A stretch of 64,000 bases of DNA from Actinoplanes lobatus (GTDB lineage: Bacteria > Actinomycetota > Actinomycetes > Mycobacteriales > Micromonosporaceae). The DNA is taken from assembly GCF_014205215.1 (NCBI RefSeq), contig NZ_JACHNC010000001.1, positions 4,593,001 through 4,657,000 on the forward strand, read 5' to 3'. The translations under genes were made by a program, and so were the position numbers. The notes beneath the pieces are model-generated. The model did not search any database, was not told the DNA's origin, and was given only the letters and a program-made list of their open reading frames with translations. This document shows positions 1 to 7,767 of this stretch, piece by piece. Position 1 is the stretch's first letter. Every line of letters begins with the position of its first letter.

Positions 1-482
1 CGACTGATTGTCCATGGTACCTGTCCGGTATTCAGAACAAGCATTCTATAGATCATGGCACGAACGGTAGTAGCTAGCCAGAATTCAATGCGTAGGCGGC
101 GATTAGATACGGTTGGATCGTCGCGCTGTGCCTCGAGCATCGCAGCAGTACGCTGCATTCCGTCAATGATTGAAAGGCTGCTCAGGTCCGAATCGCCTAG
201 CACTTCATTTACGGAGTCGGCTTCGTCTATCGGGAGAGTGTTGAAAACGTCATCCTCGATAACGGCGCCAATCACGACGGGAGGTAGAACGGCACCGAGC
301 TTAATATCGGCCACCATGCGGGCGCGGATTCTTTTCGCCGTTGTGGTAGTCAGCACATCTCGCTGTCCGGATAAAGCGCCACGCGTTTGATGCGCATCGT
401 TAATCAAGTCGACGTATTCGCCGATGGTCATGGTCGTCTGGAGTGACCAGCATTGCGTGCGCTCATCGTAGAGCCAGTCCAT
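1..482 (-). CDS. DGQHR/ParB-like domain protein, N-terminal part (cut by window edge)
   Basis: Open from an ATG at 482 to the window edge without a stop (160 codons visible), with a GGAG ribosome site 8-10 bases upstream. The protein contains SIIDGMQRTAAML (about residues 104-116) and, near the cut, VLNTGQVPW. An I(I/V)DG-x-QR motif followed by an N-x-GQ motif is the pattern of DGQHR/DndB-like and ParB-like domains found in DNA-modification and defence proteins. Base composition is clearly less GC-rich than the chromosome to the right, in keeping with recent transfer. It belongs with the mobile element or with cargo at its left end. The family call is by motif only; the C-terminus, which would decide the function, is not in view. 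Confidence 0.5.
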   Translation of the reverse strand, partial: MDWLYDERTQCWSLQTTMTIGEYVDLINDAHQTRGALSGQRDVLTTTTAKRIRARMVADIKLGAVLPPVVIGAVIEDDVFNTLPIDEADSVNEVLGDSDLSSLSIIDGMQRTAAMLEAQRDDPTVSNRRLRIEFWLATTVRAMIYRMLVLNTGQVPWTIS

Positions 483-760
483 ATTATTCACTCCGTGGTC
501 CTAATGGATGAGAACCTGCAATGGGCCACTATAGCGCACGTCCGCGTCGAAGGGAAAGGTTAACGCCAGCGCCAAGCGGTGGCTGCACGATTGCCAACCT
601 GGACTTCAAGGAATCTGGCTAAATGTGACCTTTCGAATCGATTACTTCGGTATGGTTTTCGTATAGTAGCGAAATTCGGAATGTTCGACGTCTGGCATCT
701 CTGTTCGTGAGGCTTCCAGTCGCCCGCCATCTGAAGGTGGTGGAAAACTGCTCCCTCTCT

Positions 761-774
761 GGCTTAGCTAAGCC
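761..774. repeat. 14-bp perfect palindrome
   Basis: GGCTTAGCTAAGCC reads the same on both strands with no loop, and flanking bases extend the symmetry imperfectly. It sits inside the regulator relic, so it may be accidental or a protein-binding site. The rest of the 610-base stretch between the left-edge gene and the excisionase gene shows nothing coding. A second short palindrome, GAGACGTCTC, lies at 931-940. Confidence 0.3.
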
Positions 775-800
775 CCAGACTCGCTCGGATTGACCCCGAT
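765..800 (-). pseudogene. Relic of the C-terminus of an HTH/DUF5919-type regulator
   Basis: Read on the minus strand this stretch encodes SERVWGLAKP, almost the same as the last residues (FERVWGSAKP) of the regulator ending at 1549. The DNA matches at roughly 30 of 35 positions with one single-base indel. No open frame leads into it. It therefore looks like the leftover 3' end of a third paralog of the two intact regulators in this element. Confidence 0.45.
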
Positions 801-1094
801 GAGTTATTGGGCTTCTTCTTGGCTTGCACTGAACGACTTCACGCGCCCACGCGCCGTCTGTTCAGGCTAAATTGTGGCGTAATTTCCATCATCGATCGCC
901 TAGGGACGGGATGGGACGCCAAGAAGGACGGAGACGTCTCGGATCCTGGGGTTCACGCGACATCTCAGTATCCACACTCTTAGTTCGTATCCGGTAGTCG
1001 GAACACTGAATCCTAGAGCTGCCGGTGTGATAGGGCCTGACCATTCATGGGTTGCGCCGGGCGGATGGATTATCACCGATGCTGAGGATGGGCG

Positions 1095-1331
1095 ATGGGT
1101 ATGGGATCACTGCAATCAGGATCCGGGGAGCTTGAGTGGCTGGGACTGCCTGAGTTTGTTGGTACGGCTGAGATTCAGAGAATCTTGAAGGTTGGCCGGC
1201 GGCGGGTTTATCAGATCATTGGGCGGAGTGGCTTTCCTGAGCCGGCTGCTGTGCTTGCCAGCGGTAAGGTCTGGATCACGGCCGAGGTCATAGCCTGGAT
1301 CCGGGTCAATCGGCCTGCGGATCTGCCGTGA
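1095..1331 (+). CDS. Excisionase-like MerR/AlpA-type small DNA-binding protein
   Basis: 78 residues with one winged-helix HTH: a start of the form FVGTAEIQRILKVGRRRVYQII followed by FPEP and W-x-T-x-x-VIAWI. This is the layout of Xis/AlpA small DNA-binding proteins, which bend att DNA and steer the integrase towards excision. It overlaps the next gene by 4 bases (GTGA), so the two are translationally coupled. In AICEs xis is usually beside int; here it lies 6.5 kb away at the other side of the element. Family is confident, role as excisionase is inferred from context. Confidence 0.65.
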   Translation: MGMGSLQSGSGELEWLGLPEFVGTAEIQRILKVGRRRVYQIIGRSGFPEPAAVLASGKVWITAEVIAWIRVNRPADLP

Positions 1332-1603
1332 GTGCTGGTCTCTACCTTGCTCAGGCTGCGCAGGACCGGCTGGTGCTCGCGGATGCGAAGTTGAATCAGC
1401 ACCTGGCGGGGACTCCGGGTGGGCTCTGCGCTGTGTGTCTGGAGCCGGAACCCTGTCGTGCTCGCTATGAGGCGCTTCGAGTCTTTGATCAGTACGGCGT
1501 TCTCCCGCGTCGGCGGCCTGGTCTTGCTGGTGCTTCGGCTGTTCGGGGTCAGAGTTTTGATGGCTTTGCTGAGCCCCAGACTCGTTCGAATGACTCCGTG
1601 TGA
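1328..1603 (+). CDS. Small conserved AICE-type hypothetical protein
   Basis: 91 residues beginning at a GTG that overlaps the stop of the excisionase-like gene. The middle holds a Cys cluster (LCAVCLEPEPC) that could bind a metal ion, followed by RARYEALRVFDQYGVLPRR. I recognise no named family. The last 55 bases run antisense through the 3' end of the convergent regulator gene, so the C-terminal tail may be flexible filler. Coupling to the excisionase-like gene suggests it belongs to the element's core. Confidence 0.5.
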   Translation: MSAGLYLAQAAQDRLVLADAKLNQHLAGTPGGLCAVCLEPEPCRARYEALRVFDQYGVLPRRRPGLAGASAVRGQSFDGFAEPQTRSNDSV

Positions 1604-2280
1604 GTGGCGACCATGCCGGCGTCGCTGGTGCTCTTGAGGTGGAGTACCGGTGCGTGGGCGGCTGGGCGGCCGTAGATGTGGGAGTTGACCAGCATTTCGT
1701 CGTCGGCGCGGCATAGCGAGTTGTAGAGCACCGTGTCGTGTAGGCGGAGCATGATTCCCGGCTCTGCGGCGAGCGGTTGGAGGCTGACCAGCGCGGTTCG
1801 AATGCGGACGCTCATGCCGGCGCCCACGCGTTCCTCGTCGCCTCGGCTTGCGACTTGGGCGCCGTCCGGGTCACCGAGCGCTATGCGGACGCGGACGCCG
1901 CTGCGTGCCTTCTTGCGGAGCAGAGCCGGGACTGAGACATCCTCGGCGAGGAACAGAGCGCTATAGGCCAAGACGTCGATCTCGTGTTCTGCGCGGCTGA
2001 GCAGGCGCGCCCACACGTCGGTGGGTACGGCGGACCGGTGTGGGTAGACGATCCGGACCTCGTCGGCGATGGCCGACTGCTCAGTCGGACGGGGCAAGGT
2101 CGGCCACAGGTCGTGGGGCTGCCATCCGGTGATTCTGACCAGGGCTGCACGGTGGCGGGGGTAGGGCATGCGGCCGGTCATCCATCGCTGGACGGTCTTC
2201 GGGTCGACATCGAGGCGGGCTGCTACGTCGATGATGCCGACCCCGGCGCTGTGCAGGGCTCGGGCAAGTGGACTGTTCAC
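1549..2280 (-). CDS. HTH transcriptional regulator with C-terminal DUF5919-like domain (paralog 1)
   Basis: I start it at GTG 2280, not at the longer upstream ATG: a GGGAG ribosome site sits just before it and the resulting 243 residues match the 244-residue paralog at 4187-4921 from end to end. Residues 1-45 form an XRE-like HTH (DVAARLDVDPKTVQRWMTGR). The rest contains VLAYSALFLAED, RIALGDP and RLHDTVLYNSLCRADDEMLVN-HIYG, which I take as the DUF5919 region seen in actinobacterial element regulators. Its fold may be phospholipase-D-like, but that is a guess. Two AGACGTC-type sites 10 bp apart lie upstream of the start, so autoregulation is plausible. Confidence 0.65.
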   Translation of the reverse strand: MNSPLARALHSAGVGIIDVAARLDVDPKTVQRWMTGRMPYPRHRAALVRITGWQPHDLWPTLPRPTEQSAIADEVRIVYPHRSAVPTDVWARLLSRAEHEIDVLAYSALFLAEDVSVPALLRKKARSGVRVRIALGDPDGAQVASRGDEERVGAGMSVRIRTALVSLQPLAAEPGIMLRLHDTVLYNSLCRADDEMLVNSHIYGRPAAHAPVLHLKSTSDAGMVATHTESFERVWGSAKPSKL

Positions 2281-2321
2281 GCAACGACTCCCATCGCTGG
2301 CAATCGGCGTCATCGTAGCTA

Positions 2322-2338
2322 AGAAGTCCCTAGACGTC
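2322..2338. promoter_or_regulatory. Candidate operator: two 10-bp-phased AGACGTC-type sites
   Basis: AGAAGTC and AGACGTC start exactly 10 bp apart, in the sequence AGAAGTCCCTAGACGTCC, about 45 bp upstream of the regulator start at 2280. The same CCCTAGACGTCC string occurs before the integrase gene. Confidence 0.4.
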
Positions 2339-2419
2339 CTAGCCCTGCGGTTCACGCTGGGTCACCTGATCGGCAGACTCGGCATCGATGGGACGCGCTG
2401 GACGAGCGGATGGGCTGCG

Positions 2420-2635
2420 ATGCCGAGAGATGACCAGGCCGAGGTTGAAACGGCGCGTAGGGCCACCGATCGGCTGGCGCTGGTTCTGGAAGACCTCGGG
2501 TTCGATGTCGGCCAGGAGTTCCCCGGCTTGCATGACGTCATCGACCGGCGAGGTGTGGCGGTTGTACGGCTCGGGGACGTGATGCCGGCGATCGCGGAGC
2601 GGCTTGCCGAGGTGCTTTCAGGACTCCGGGGGTAG
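2420..2635 (+). CDS. Hypothetical protein, start uncertain
   Basis: The frame is open and protein-like from about 2305 to the stop, with a helical, charged C-terminal half (EVETARRATDRLALVLEDLGFDV, given here only in part, then FPGLHDVIDRRGVAVVRLGDV). The first ATG in frame is at 2420 and has no good ribosome site. The coding feel extends further upstream through the operator region, but no ATG or GTG is available there. No family recognised. It is the first gene of the rightward pair with the HD protein and may be a truncated or leaderless gene. Confidence 0.4.
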   Translation: MPRDDQAEVETARRATDRLALVLEDLGFDVGQEFPGLHDVIDRRGVAVVRLGDVMPAIAERLAEVLSGLRG

Positions 2636-2706
2636 GCCGGACTGGGGGAGGTAGTACGAGGCGGCAAGGGCCAAGGGGGTATAGGGGCGTTCGCTAATCT
2701 GCCGGT

Positions 2707-3255
2707 GTGGCGGAGATTGAGCGTGCCCGTGACCTCACACGGCTGGTGCTGGCTGAGTCGATCCCGCGCCGGTGGGCGCACAGCCAAGGTGTCGGGCGTA
2801 AGGCTGAGTCGGTCGCGCACCTTCTCGACGACGAGGCTTCCGCGCTGGTCTGCGCTGCCTGGTTGCATGACGTCGGCTACGCGCCCGATCTGGTCGTCAC
2901 CGGTATGCACCAGCTCGACGGCGCCCGCTACCTGCGCGACGTCGCCGGCTTGGATGACCTGATCTGCCGGTTGGTCGCTCATCACTCGTGCGCGTTCATC
3001 GAGGGCCGCAATCGAGGGCTGGCCGACGAGCTTGCGAGTGAGTTTCCTCCGGTCGGGGGCCTGGCGTCGCATGCGATCACTTATGCCGACATGACCACTA
3101 CCCCCGACGGCGATCCGGTCGAGGTGGAGCAGCGGCTTGCCGAGATTCTTTCCCGGTACGGGGATGGCCACCTCGTTGCCGAGTCGATCCGTGAGGCTAG
3201 CCCTCTGATCATCGACTCGGTGCAGGTGATCAACACAGCGCTGGCTGAGCGCTGA
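2707..3255 (+). CDS. HD-domain phosphohydrolase
   Basis: 182 residues from GTG 2707. The HD signature is visible: His25 in RRWAHSQGV, His54-Asp55 in AAWLHDVGY, a paired His in VAHHSCA and a YADM segment supplying the last metal ligand. This order (H, HD, H, D) is that of single-domain HD phosphohydrolases, which use a metal to cleave phosphate esters of nucleotides or related molecules. The substrate cannot be told from sequence. It ends 2 bp before the convergent membrane-protein gene. HD proteins recur as cargo in actinomycete integrative elements. Confidence 0.75.
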   Translation: MAEIERARDLTRLVLAESIPRRWAHSQGVGRKAESVAHLLDDEASALVCAAWLHDVGYAPDLVVTGMHQLDGARYLRDVAGLDDLICRLVAHHSCAFIEGRNRGLADELASEFPPVGGLASHAITYADMTTTPDGDPVEVEQRLAEILSRYGDGHLVAESIREASPLIIDSVQVINTALAER

Positions 3256-3257
3256 GG

Positions 3258-3719
3258 TCATTCCGAGCGGGAGAGTGTTCCCTGTTCGTCGCGGCTCCAG
3301 CGGCGGCCGGCGCTGTCCAGGAACTCGATCTGTACCGGTTCCGGTTCGACGTAGGACCGCAGCCACTCGGTAGGGGCGGGGCGTTGGATGGTCTGGCCGG
3401 GTGGGATCAGGCCGACGAACTCGACGTGCGGTTCCTCGTCGCCACGGGCGGGTAGCGGTAGTTCCACCTCGTAGATCGGCATCGGGCTGGCGTTGTGGAT
3501 GTGAAAGGTGAGGTCGCACTTGCCGTCGCGCTTGTGGACCAGTTCGATCCACGCGCTGATCCGTTCGGCCTGAGCGCGTCTTTCGTCTTCTGCTCGGTCG
3601 GCTTCGCGGCGGTGCTCGCGTCGTAGGAGGCGGAACCCGACCAGGAACGCGCCGATGGTGCCGACCGCTGAGAACGAGTCGGCGATGGCGCCGAGCGCGT
3701 CGCTATCCAAGGTGCACAT
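3258..3719 (-). CDS. Membrane-anchored hypothetical protein
   Basis: 153 residues. An N-terminal hydrophobic helix (about residues 8-30, LGAIADSFSAVGTIGAFLVG) is followed by a charged coiled-coil-like stretch rich in Arg and Glu and then a beta-rich soluble domain with FHIHNASPMPIYEVEL, which resembles an Ig-like or C2-like sandwich. No family I can name. The start overlaps the end of the Nudix gene by 17 bases on the same strand, so the two are co-transcribed after the second HTH regulator. Confidence 0.55.
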   Translation of the reverse strand: MCTLDSDALGAIADSFSAVGTIGAFLVGFRLLRREHRREADRAEDERRAQAERISAWIELVHKRDGKCDLTFHIHNASPMPIYEVELPLPARGDEEPHVEFVGLIPPGQTIQRPAPTEWLRSYVEPEPVQIEFLDSAGRRWSRDEQGTLSRSE

Positions 3720-4179
3720 CCTGCGGATGGGCGAGGAAGTACTCGATCCGCATGCGCATTGAGGGGTCCATCGGCAGTGAACGGCATTCGGCCTCGGATG
3801 CCCATCGGACCTCAGTTGTCTCCACGCTGGTTGCCAGCGTTCCGCCTACCGGCTCGGCAGTGAAGACGATAGAGAACTCCTGACGTACCTCGCCGTTGCT
3901 CGTGTAGAGGATGACGTGCCGCGGGTCGGTGAAGATGCCGACCAGTCCGGTGATGACGACGTCGATGCCGGTTTCCTCGGCCGTCTCCCGGACCGCCGTC
4001 TGGGGCAATGACTCGCCGAGGTCCATGGCGCCGCCGGGTAACGCCCAGTTGCCGTTGTCAGAGCGACGGATCAGCAGGATCTCTCCGCCGTCGTTCACCA
4101 CCAGGGCGTTGGCCGAGGGCACCAGAGAGGTAGCGGCGGGTGCGGCAGGGTCATCGAAGTAGTCAATCCGCTGTCCCAC
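3703..4179 (-). CDS. Nudix hydrolase
   Basis: 158 residues with a complete Nudix box (G-A-M-D-L-G-E-x7-RETAEETGI, about residues 50-72) in the expected alpha/beta context; the N-terminal strand carries ANALVVNDGGEILLIRR. Nudix enzymes hydrolyse nucleoside diphosphates linked to another moiety. In the AICE pSAM2 the immunity factor Pif carries a Nudix motif and blocks redundant transfer between donor cells, so this gene is a candidate for the same job here. That link is by analogy of family and setting. It lies 7 bp after the second HTH regulator. Confidence 0.8.
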   Translation of the reverse strand: MGQRIDYFDDPAAPAATSLVPSANALVVNDGGEILLIRRSDNGNWALPGGAMDLGESLPQTAVRETAEETGIDVVITGLVGIFTDPRHVILYTSNGEVRQEFSIVFTAEPVGGTLATSVETTEVRWASEAECRSLPMDPSMRMRIEYFLAHPQDVHLG

Positions 4180-4186
4180 GCTGCAC

Positions 4187-4921
4187 TCACTCCAACGGTG
4201 TCGCCTGATCCCACACGTGCTCGAAGCTTTCCAGATACGTCGTCACCATGCCCCCGCCAGCCGCTCGCCGCAGGTGCAGAACCGGGGCCTGAGCTGCTGT
4301 GAAACTGTAGATGTGAGTGTTGACCAGTAGCTGATCGTCGGCGCGGTAGATCGAGTTGTAGAGCACCGTCCGGTGCAGCCGGAACTCGATGCCCTCGACA
4401 TCACGCAACGGCCGGTACATGACCAGGGCATTGCGGATCTTCGCAGCCTGGACGTCGTCGACACCCTCATCGGCTCCGCGTTGCGCGACCACATCGCTTT
4501 CCGGGTCGCCGAGCAGGATCCGTACCCTCGCTCCTGCCTCTGCCCTTTCTCTGAAGATCTTTTGGATGCCGGCGTCCTCAGAGATGAACAGGCCGCTGTA
4601 GACCAGGACGCCGATCTCCTCCTCGGCGCTGGCGAAGACGTTGCGCCACAGGTCGGACGGGACCGTCCACCGGTGCGGGTAGATCGAGATGATCTCGCTT
4701 TCGCTGGCACTCGCGACCTGGTCGGGGCTCAGCGCGTCCGGCCACAGGTAGACCTCGTCCACGCCGAGTTGGGCTGCTACCGCGTACCGGTGTCGGCGAT
4801 AAGGCGTTCGTCCGCTGATCCATCGCTCGACGCTTTTGGGATCGACCTTCAGTGATGTCGCCAGGTCGGCTGGCGTGATCCCGTTTTCCAACATGGCGGT
4901 ACGTAGTCGCTCGTTCGGCAT
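4187..4921 (-). CDS. HTH transcriptional regulator with C-terminal DUF5919-like domain (paralog 2)
   Basis: 244 residues. N-terminal XRE-type HTH (PADLATSLKVDPKSVERWISGR), then VLVYSGLFISED, RILLGDPESD, RLHRTVLYNSIYRADDQLLVN and a C-terminal LESFEHVWDQA. It aligns along its whole length with the regulator at 1549-2280. First gene of a minus-strand unit with the Nudix and membrane-anchored proteins. AGACGTC sites 30 bp apart lie just upstream of its ATG. Two intact copies plus one relic suggest repeated duplication or exchange between related elements. Confidence 0.65.
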   Translation of the reverse strand: MPNERLRTAMLENGITPADLATSLKVDPKSVERWISGRTPYRRHRYAVAAQLGVDEVYLWPDALSPDQVASASESEIISIYPHRWTVPSDLWRNVFASAEEEIGVLVYSGLFISEDAGIQKIFRERAEAGARVRILLGDPESDVVAQRGADEGVDDVQAAKIRNALVMYRPLRDVEGIEFRLHRTVLYNSIYRADDQLLVNTHIYSFTAAQAPVLHLRRAAGGGMVTTYLESFEHVWDQATPLE

Positions 4922-4934
4922 CGGCTTCCCGTCA

Positions 4935-4971
4935 AGACGTCCGGCGGCCCGACCAGGCTAGAGGAGACGTC
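4935..4971. promoter_or_regulatory. Candidate operator: AGACGTC sites 30 bp apart
   Basis: AGACGTC occurs at 4935-4941 and 4965-4971, a spacing of three helical turns, immediately upstream of the second HTH regulator. The motif matches the pairs before the first regulator and the integrase. Confidence 0.4.
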
Positions 4972-5073
4972 TTCGATACGTCCAGCCATGACCTGATCAC
5001 GTCCCGTTGATTGATCGCACTCTCGATGGCACGCCGATGCACTCCGCATCGCCGGTCCGAGAGGAGATCAACC

Positions 5074-5271
5074 GTGAACATCCACATCACGCGGGACCTG
5101 ACCCCGACCTGCCCGTGCGGCGCTCAGCTCGCCGCCGGGAACCCCGTCCTCTGCCGCAAGTGCACCAACCGACTCCGGTGGGCTCGCCGGCACCAGCCGC
5201 GCGGCAGCCACACCGGCGGCGACCGGGGCATCCGGACTCGCCGCAACCGGCGCCGTGGCGGTGACGCGTGA
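5074..5271 (+). CDS. Small zinc-ribbon-like protein
   Basis: 65 residues from GTG 5074, chosen because AGGAG lies 7 bases upstream. An earlier in-frame ATG at 5011 has no ribosome site. The protein has a CPCG...LCRKC four-Cys arrangement (about residues 12-28) followed by a very basic tail, as in small zinc-ribbon DNA- or RNA-binding proteins. It is the first gene of the transfer operon and overlaps the next by GTGA. Confidence 0.6.
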   Translation: MNIHITRDLTPTCPCGAQLAAGNPVLCRKCTNRLRWARRHQPRGSHTGGDRGIRTRRNRRRGGDA

Positions 5272-5462
5272 CGATCGCTGTCTCCGCCGTCCTGTTGCTC
5301 GGCGTCCTCGTCTATCTGCTCTGGCGGTACGCCCGACTGCCGCTGTGGCAGGCCGCCGTCTGCGCGGCCTTCGGCTACTTCCTCGCCTCGTCGTCCATCG
5401 GCCCGGAGATCGGCAACGGGCTGCGCGCCCTGGCCCGATTCGTCGGCGGACTGGACCTCTGA
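5268..5462 (+). CDS. Small two-helix membrane protein of the transfer operon
   Basis: 64 residues from GTG 5268. Two hydrophobic stretches (IAVSAVLLLGVLVYLLW and about residues 26-46) predict an integral membrane hairpin. Small membrane proteins next to traB are typical of AICE and Streptomyces plasmid spread/transfer loci (Spd-type), but I cannot assign a specific family. It is coupled to the genes on either side by overlap or near overlap. Confidence 0.55.
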   Translation: MTIAVSAVLLLGVLVYLLWRYARLPLWQAAVCAAFGYFLASSSIGPEIGNGLRALARFVGGLDL

Positions 5463-5503
5463 ACATGAGCCCACACCGACCGGAAGGAGACCAGAACCCC
5501 CAC

Positions 5504-5824
5504 ATGGCCAACGAACAGCACATCCCACGCCCCACCCTGGACCAGGAGGCCGTCCACACCCATCTGCACGCCGCCCGCCAGAGCCCTACGCCCGTCACCG
5601 TATGGACCGCCATCGGCGATATCCCGGTCCTGCTCGCCGAAGTCGACCGGCTCGCACGGCTACTCACCCGCACCCGATGGGACTTCGCCGACCTGCTCGC
5701 CGCCGCCCGCGCGACCCTCTCCGCCGACCACGACGGCGAGTCCGATCCGCTGACCTACCTGCGGAACGCGGTCGCCGAGCACCGGACCTGGCTCCCGCCC
5801 GACGACGGCGAACTCGCCGAATGA
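5504..5824 (+). CDS. Hypothetical protein of the transfer operon
   Basis: 106 residues if begun at ATG 5504, which has AAGGAG 14 bases upstream; ATG 5465, just after the previous stop, is the alternative and lacks a ribosome site. The protein is acidic and helical (LLAEVDRLARLLTRTRWDFADLL) with no membrane segment or recognisable motif. It ends by ATGA overlap with the DNA translocase gene, a sign that it works with or is dosed against it. Confidence 0.6.
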   Translation: MANEQHIPRPTLDQEAVHTHLHAARQSPTPVTVWTAIGDIPVLLAEVDRLARLLTRTRWDFADLLAAARATLSADHDGESDPLTYLRNAVAEHRTWLPPDDGELAE

Positions 5825-7563
5825 GGGCCTACGGACGCAGGCACCGACGGTGGAGCCGCCGCAACCCGCAACCGTTGCTACTCGTACCCGATGAGCCTCT
5901 GACCCTCGTCGTTCTGGCTGCCATCGGCCGGACTCTGTTCCGGTACCGCTCGGAACTCGCTCCCGTCTTCCTCGCCCTGGTCCTCATCGTCACCGGGTCG
6001 GTCCTGCACCACACCCGACCCGATGCGTGGCCGCTGGTTGCTGTCGTGACCGTGCTGGCGGGAACGGTTGTGGCGGTGCGCGGGTGGCCCTGGGGACTGA
6101 CCCGCACCGCCGAGCGTGCGTACGCCGCCATAACGACCGCCTTCTCCGGCGGATGGCTCACGACCGTAACCGCGCTCGGGCCGACCCGATCGCCCCTACC
6201 GACGATCCTCTTCCTGGCCGTGATCGCGCTCGGCGTGCCGTGGTGGGCTCACCGACGACGGCGAGCCCGCGTACGGGTGGATCGGGTCATCAACGCATGG
6301 CCCAACCTCGCGGAGATGATCGGGCTGGCAGGCTCACGGATCATGTCGGCCGTCGTCGACACCTGGGGATGGCGAGCCCGCATCAAGCTGAGACCCGGTC
6401 AGAGCGTCACCGACCTGGTGGCCCGCGTACCGGCCATCGAGTCGGCCCTCGGGACACGGCCCGGTGCCGTCCGCATCGAGCAAGACCCCGCGCACGCCGG
6501 CCGGTGCACGATGCGTGTGCTGGCCATGGATCCGCACGCCGGCGCTATCCCGTGGCCCGGCCCGACCGCCCGCACCCTCGCCGACCCCATCGAACTCGGT
6601 GTCTTCGAGGACGCCACACCCGTTCAAGTGGCCATGCTCCGCCGGCATGCTCTCATCGGCGGCACCACCGACTCGGGCAAGAGCGGCGTGCTCAACGTGA
6701 TCCTCGGCAACCTCGCCGCCTGCACCGACGTCGTGCTCTGGGGCATCGATCTCAAAGGCGGCATGGAACTCCGGCCCTGGGCGTCATGCCTGGCCCGGCT
6801 CGCCACCACACCCGATGAGGCAACCGATCTGCTCGCCGACGCCGTCGCCATCTTGGACGCCCGCGCTCACGCCTCCAGCCACGACAACACCCGCGTCTGG
6901 GAGCCCACACCGAAAGCACCGGCCCTGGTCATCGTGATCGACGAGTACGCCGAACTCGCCGACACCGCCCCGGACGCCGTCGGACACGCCGAATCGGTTG
7001 CCCGACGAGGCCGCGCCGTCGCCGTCGACCTGCTCGCCGCCACCCAACGACCTACCCAGAAAGCCATGGGTGGGGGAGCGCTGCGTTCGCAGATGAGCAT
7101 CCGCGTCTGTCTACGTGTGCGGGAACGCCGCGACGTCGATCTCATCCTGGACAAGGGCATGCTCGCCGACGGCTGGCACGCCTACACCCTCGACGCACCC
7201 GGCAAGTTCTACGTCCTGGCCGACGGCCACAACCAACCACGCCGCGCCCGCGCCTACCTTGTCACCGACGACCTGGTGCATCAGACCGCCGCGCGCTACG
7301 CCGACCAACGGCCGGACCTCGACCCGCTGTCCCGCGCGGCCATCGACAACCAACTCAAGCCGATCGAACCGCCGCGACCGACCGCCGACGACCCGGAACA
7401 GACACTGCTGACGGCGCTTGATCAAGCGCCCGCCGACGGTCTGACCGTTCCGGAACTCATCGACCTCACCGGCATGCGACGCACCTGGATCTACGACCGA
7501 CTCCAAGCCCACGCCACCGCCGGCCGAGCCCGGCAAGTCACTCGCGGACGCTGGCGAGCCTGA
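5821..7563 (+). CDS. traB: TraB-type FtsK/SpoIIIE conjugative DNA translocase
   Basis: 580 residues from ATG 5821 (ATGA overlap). About residues 25-145 carry several hydrophobic helices that anchor it in the membrane. Then come a Walker A (GGTTDSGKSG, about 280-289), a Walker B (LVIVIDEY, about 370-377) and an RRGRAVAVDLLAATQRPTQKA sensor-like region (shown in part). The C-terminus is a winged helix (VPELIDLTGMRRTWIYDRL), the part that reads the clt sequence in TraB proteins. Such FtsK-like pumps move double-stranded DNA between mycelia in AICEs without a relaxase. The repeat-rich region directly downstream is the expected place for its recognition sites. Confidence 0.85.
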   Translation: MRAYGRRHRRWSRRNPQPLLLVPDEPLTLVVLAAIGRTLFRYRSELAPVFLALVLIVTGSVLHHTRPDAWPLVAVVTVLAGTVVAVRGWPWGLTRTAERAYAAITTAFSGGWLTTVTALGPTRSPLPTILFLAVIALGVPWWAHRRRRARVRVDRVINAWPNLAEMIGLAGSRIMSAVVDTWGWRARIKLRPGQSVTDLVARVPAIESALGTRPGAVRIEQDPAHAGRCTMRVLAMDPHAGAIPWPGPTARTLADPIELGVFEDATPVQVAMLRRHALIGGTTDSGKSGVLNVILGNLAACTDVVLWGIDLKGGMELRPWASCLARLATTPDEATDLLADAVAILDARAHASSHDNTRVWEPTPKAPALVIVIDEYAELADTAPDAVGHAESVARRGRAVAVDLLAATQRPTQKAMGGGALRSQMSIRVCLRVRERRDVDLILDKGMLADGWHAYTLDAPGKFYVLADGHNQPRRARAYLVTDDLVHQTAARYADQRPDLDPLSRAAIDNQLKPIEPPRPTADDPEQTLLTALDQAPADGLTVPELIDLTGMRRTWIYDRLQAHATAGRARQVTRGRWRA

Positions 7564-7570
7564 CTCAATC

Positions 7571-7651
7571 GTCCGCGCGGACGTCCGTCCGCTCGCGCGC
7601 GTCTGCGCATCTTCGGGCGCGGACGGACAACGGACGGACGACCGCGCGGAC
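7571..7651. repeat. GGACGGAC/GTCCGTCC repeat cluster, candidate clt (TraB recognition) or terminator
   Basis: The 80 bases after traB are packed with direct and inverted copies of an 8-mer: GTCCGTCC at about 7584-7591, GGACGGAC at 7621-7628 and 7632-7639, plus GTCCGCGCGGAC at 7571-7582 echoed by CCGCGCGGAC at 7642-7651. TraB proteins bind clusters of 8-bp repeats. The arms could also fold as a transcription terminator. Confidence 0.45.
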
Positions 7652-7717
7652 ACCCGGCCCCGACCCGAAAGGAGGCCCGACGGTCACCACCGACGACCAG
7701 ACCACTGAAGGGAGAAA

Positions 7718-7738
7718 TTGCAGCATACGAAGCTGCAA
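7718..7738. repeat. Inverted repeat TTGCAGC-N7-GCTGCAA
   Basis: Perfect 7-bp arms around a 7-base centre (ATACGAA), 115 bp before the integrase start. It could be an operator, an integrase/Xis arm site or an RNA hairpin. Confidence 0.35.
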
Positions 7739-7767
7739 GACACTGATTCTCGAAGATTCGCAGCTCA

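Noticed and set aside
55..390. 111-codon plus-strand frame at the left edge
   Set aside because: It is antisense to the DGQHR-like gene, which has motifs and a ribosome site; the plus-strand protein is Ser/Arg-rich with none.
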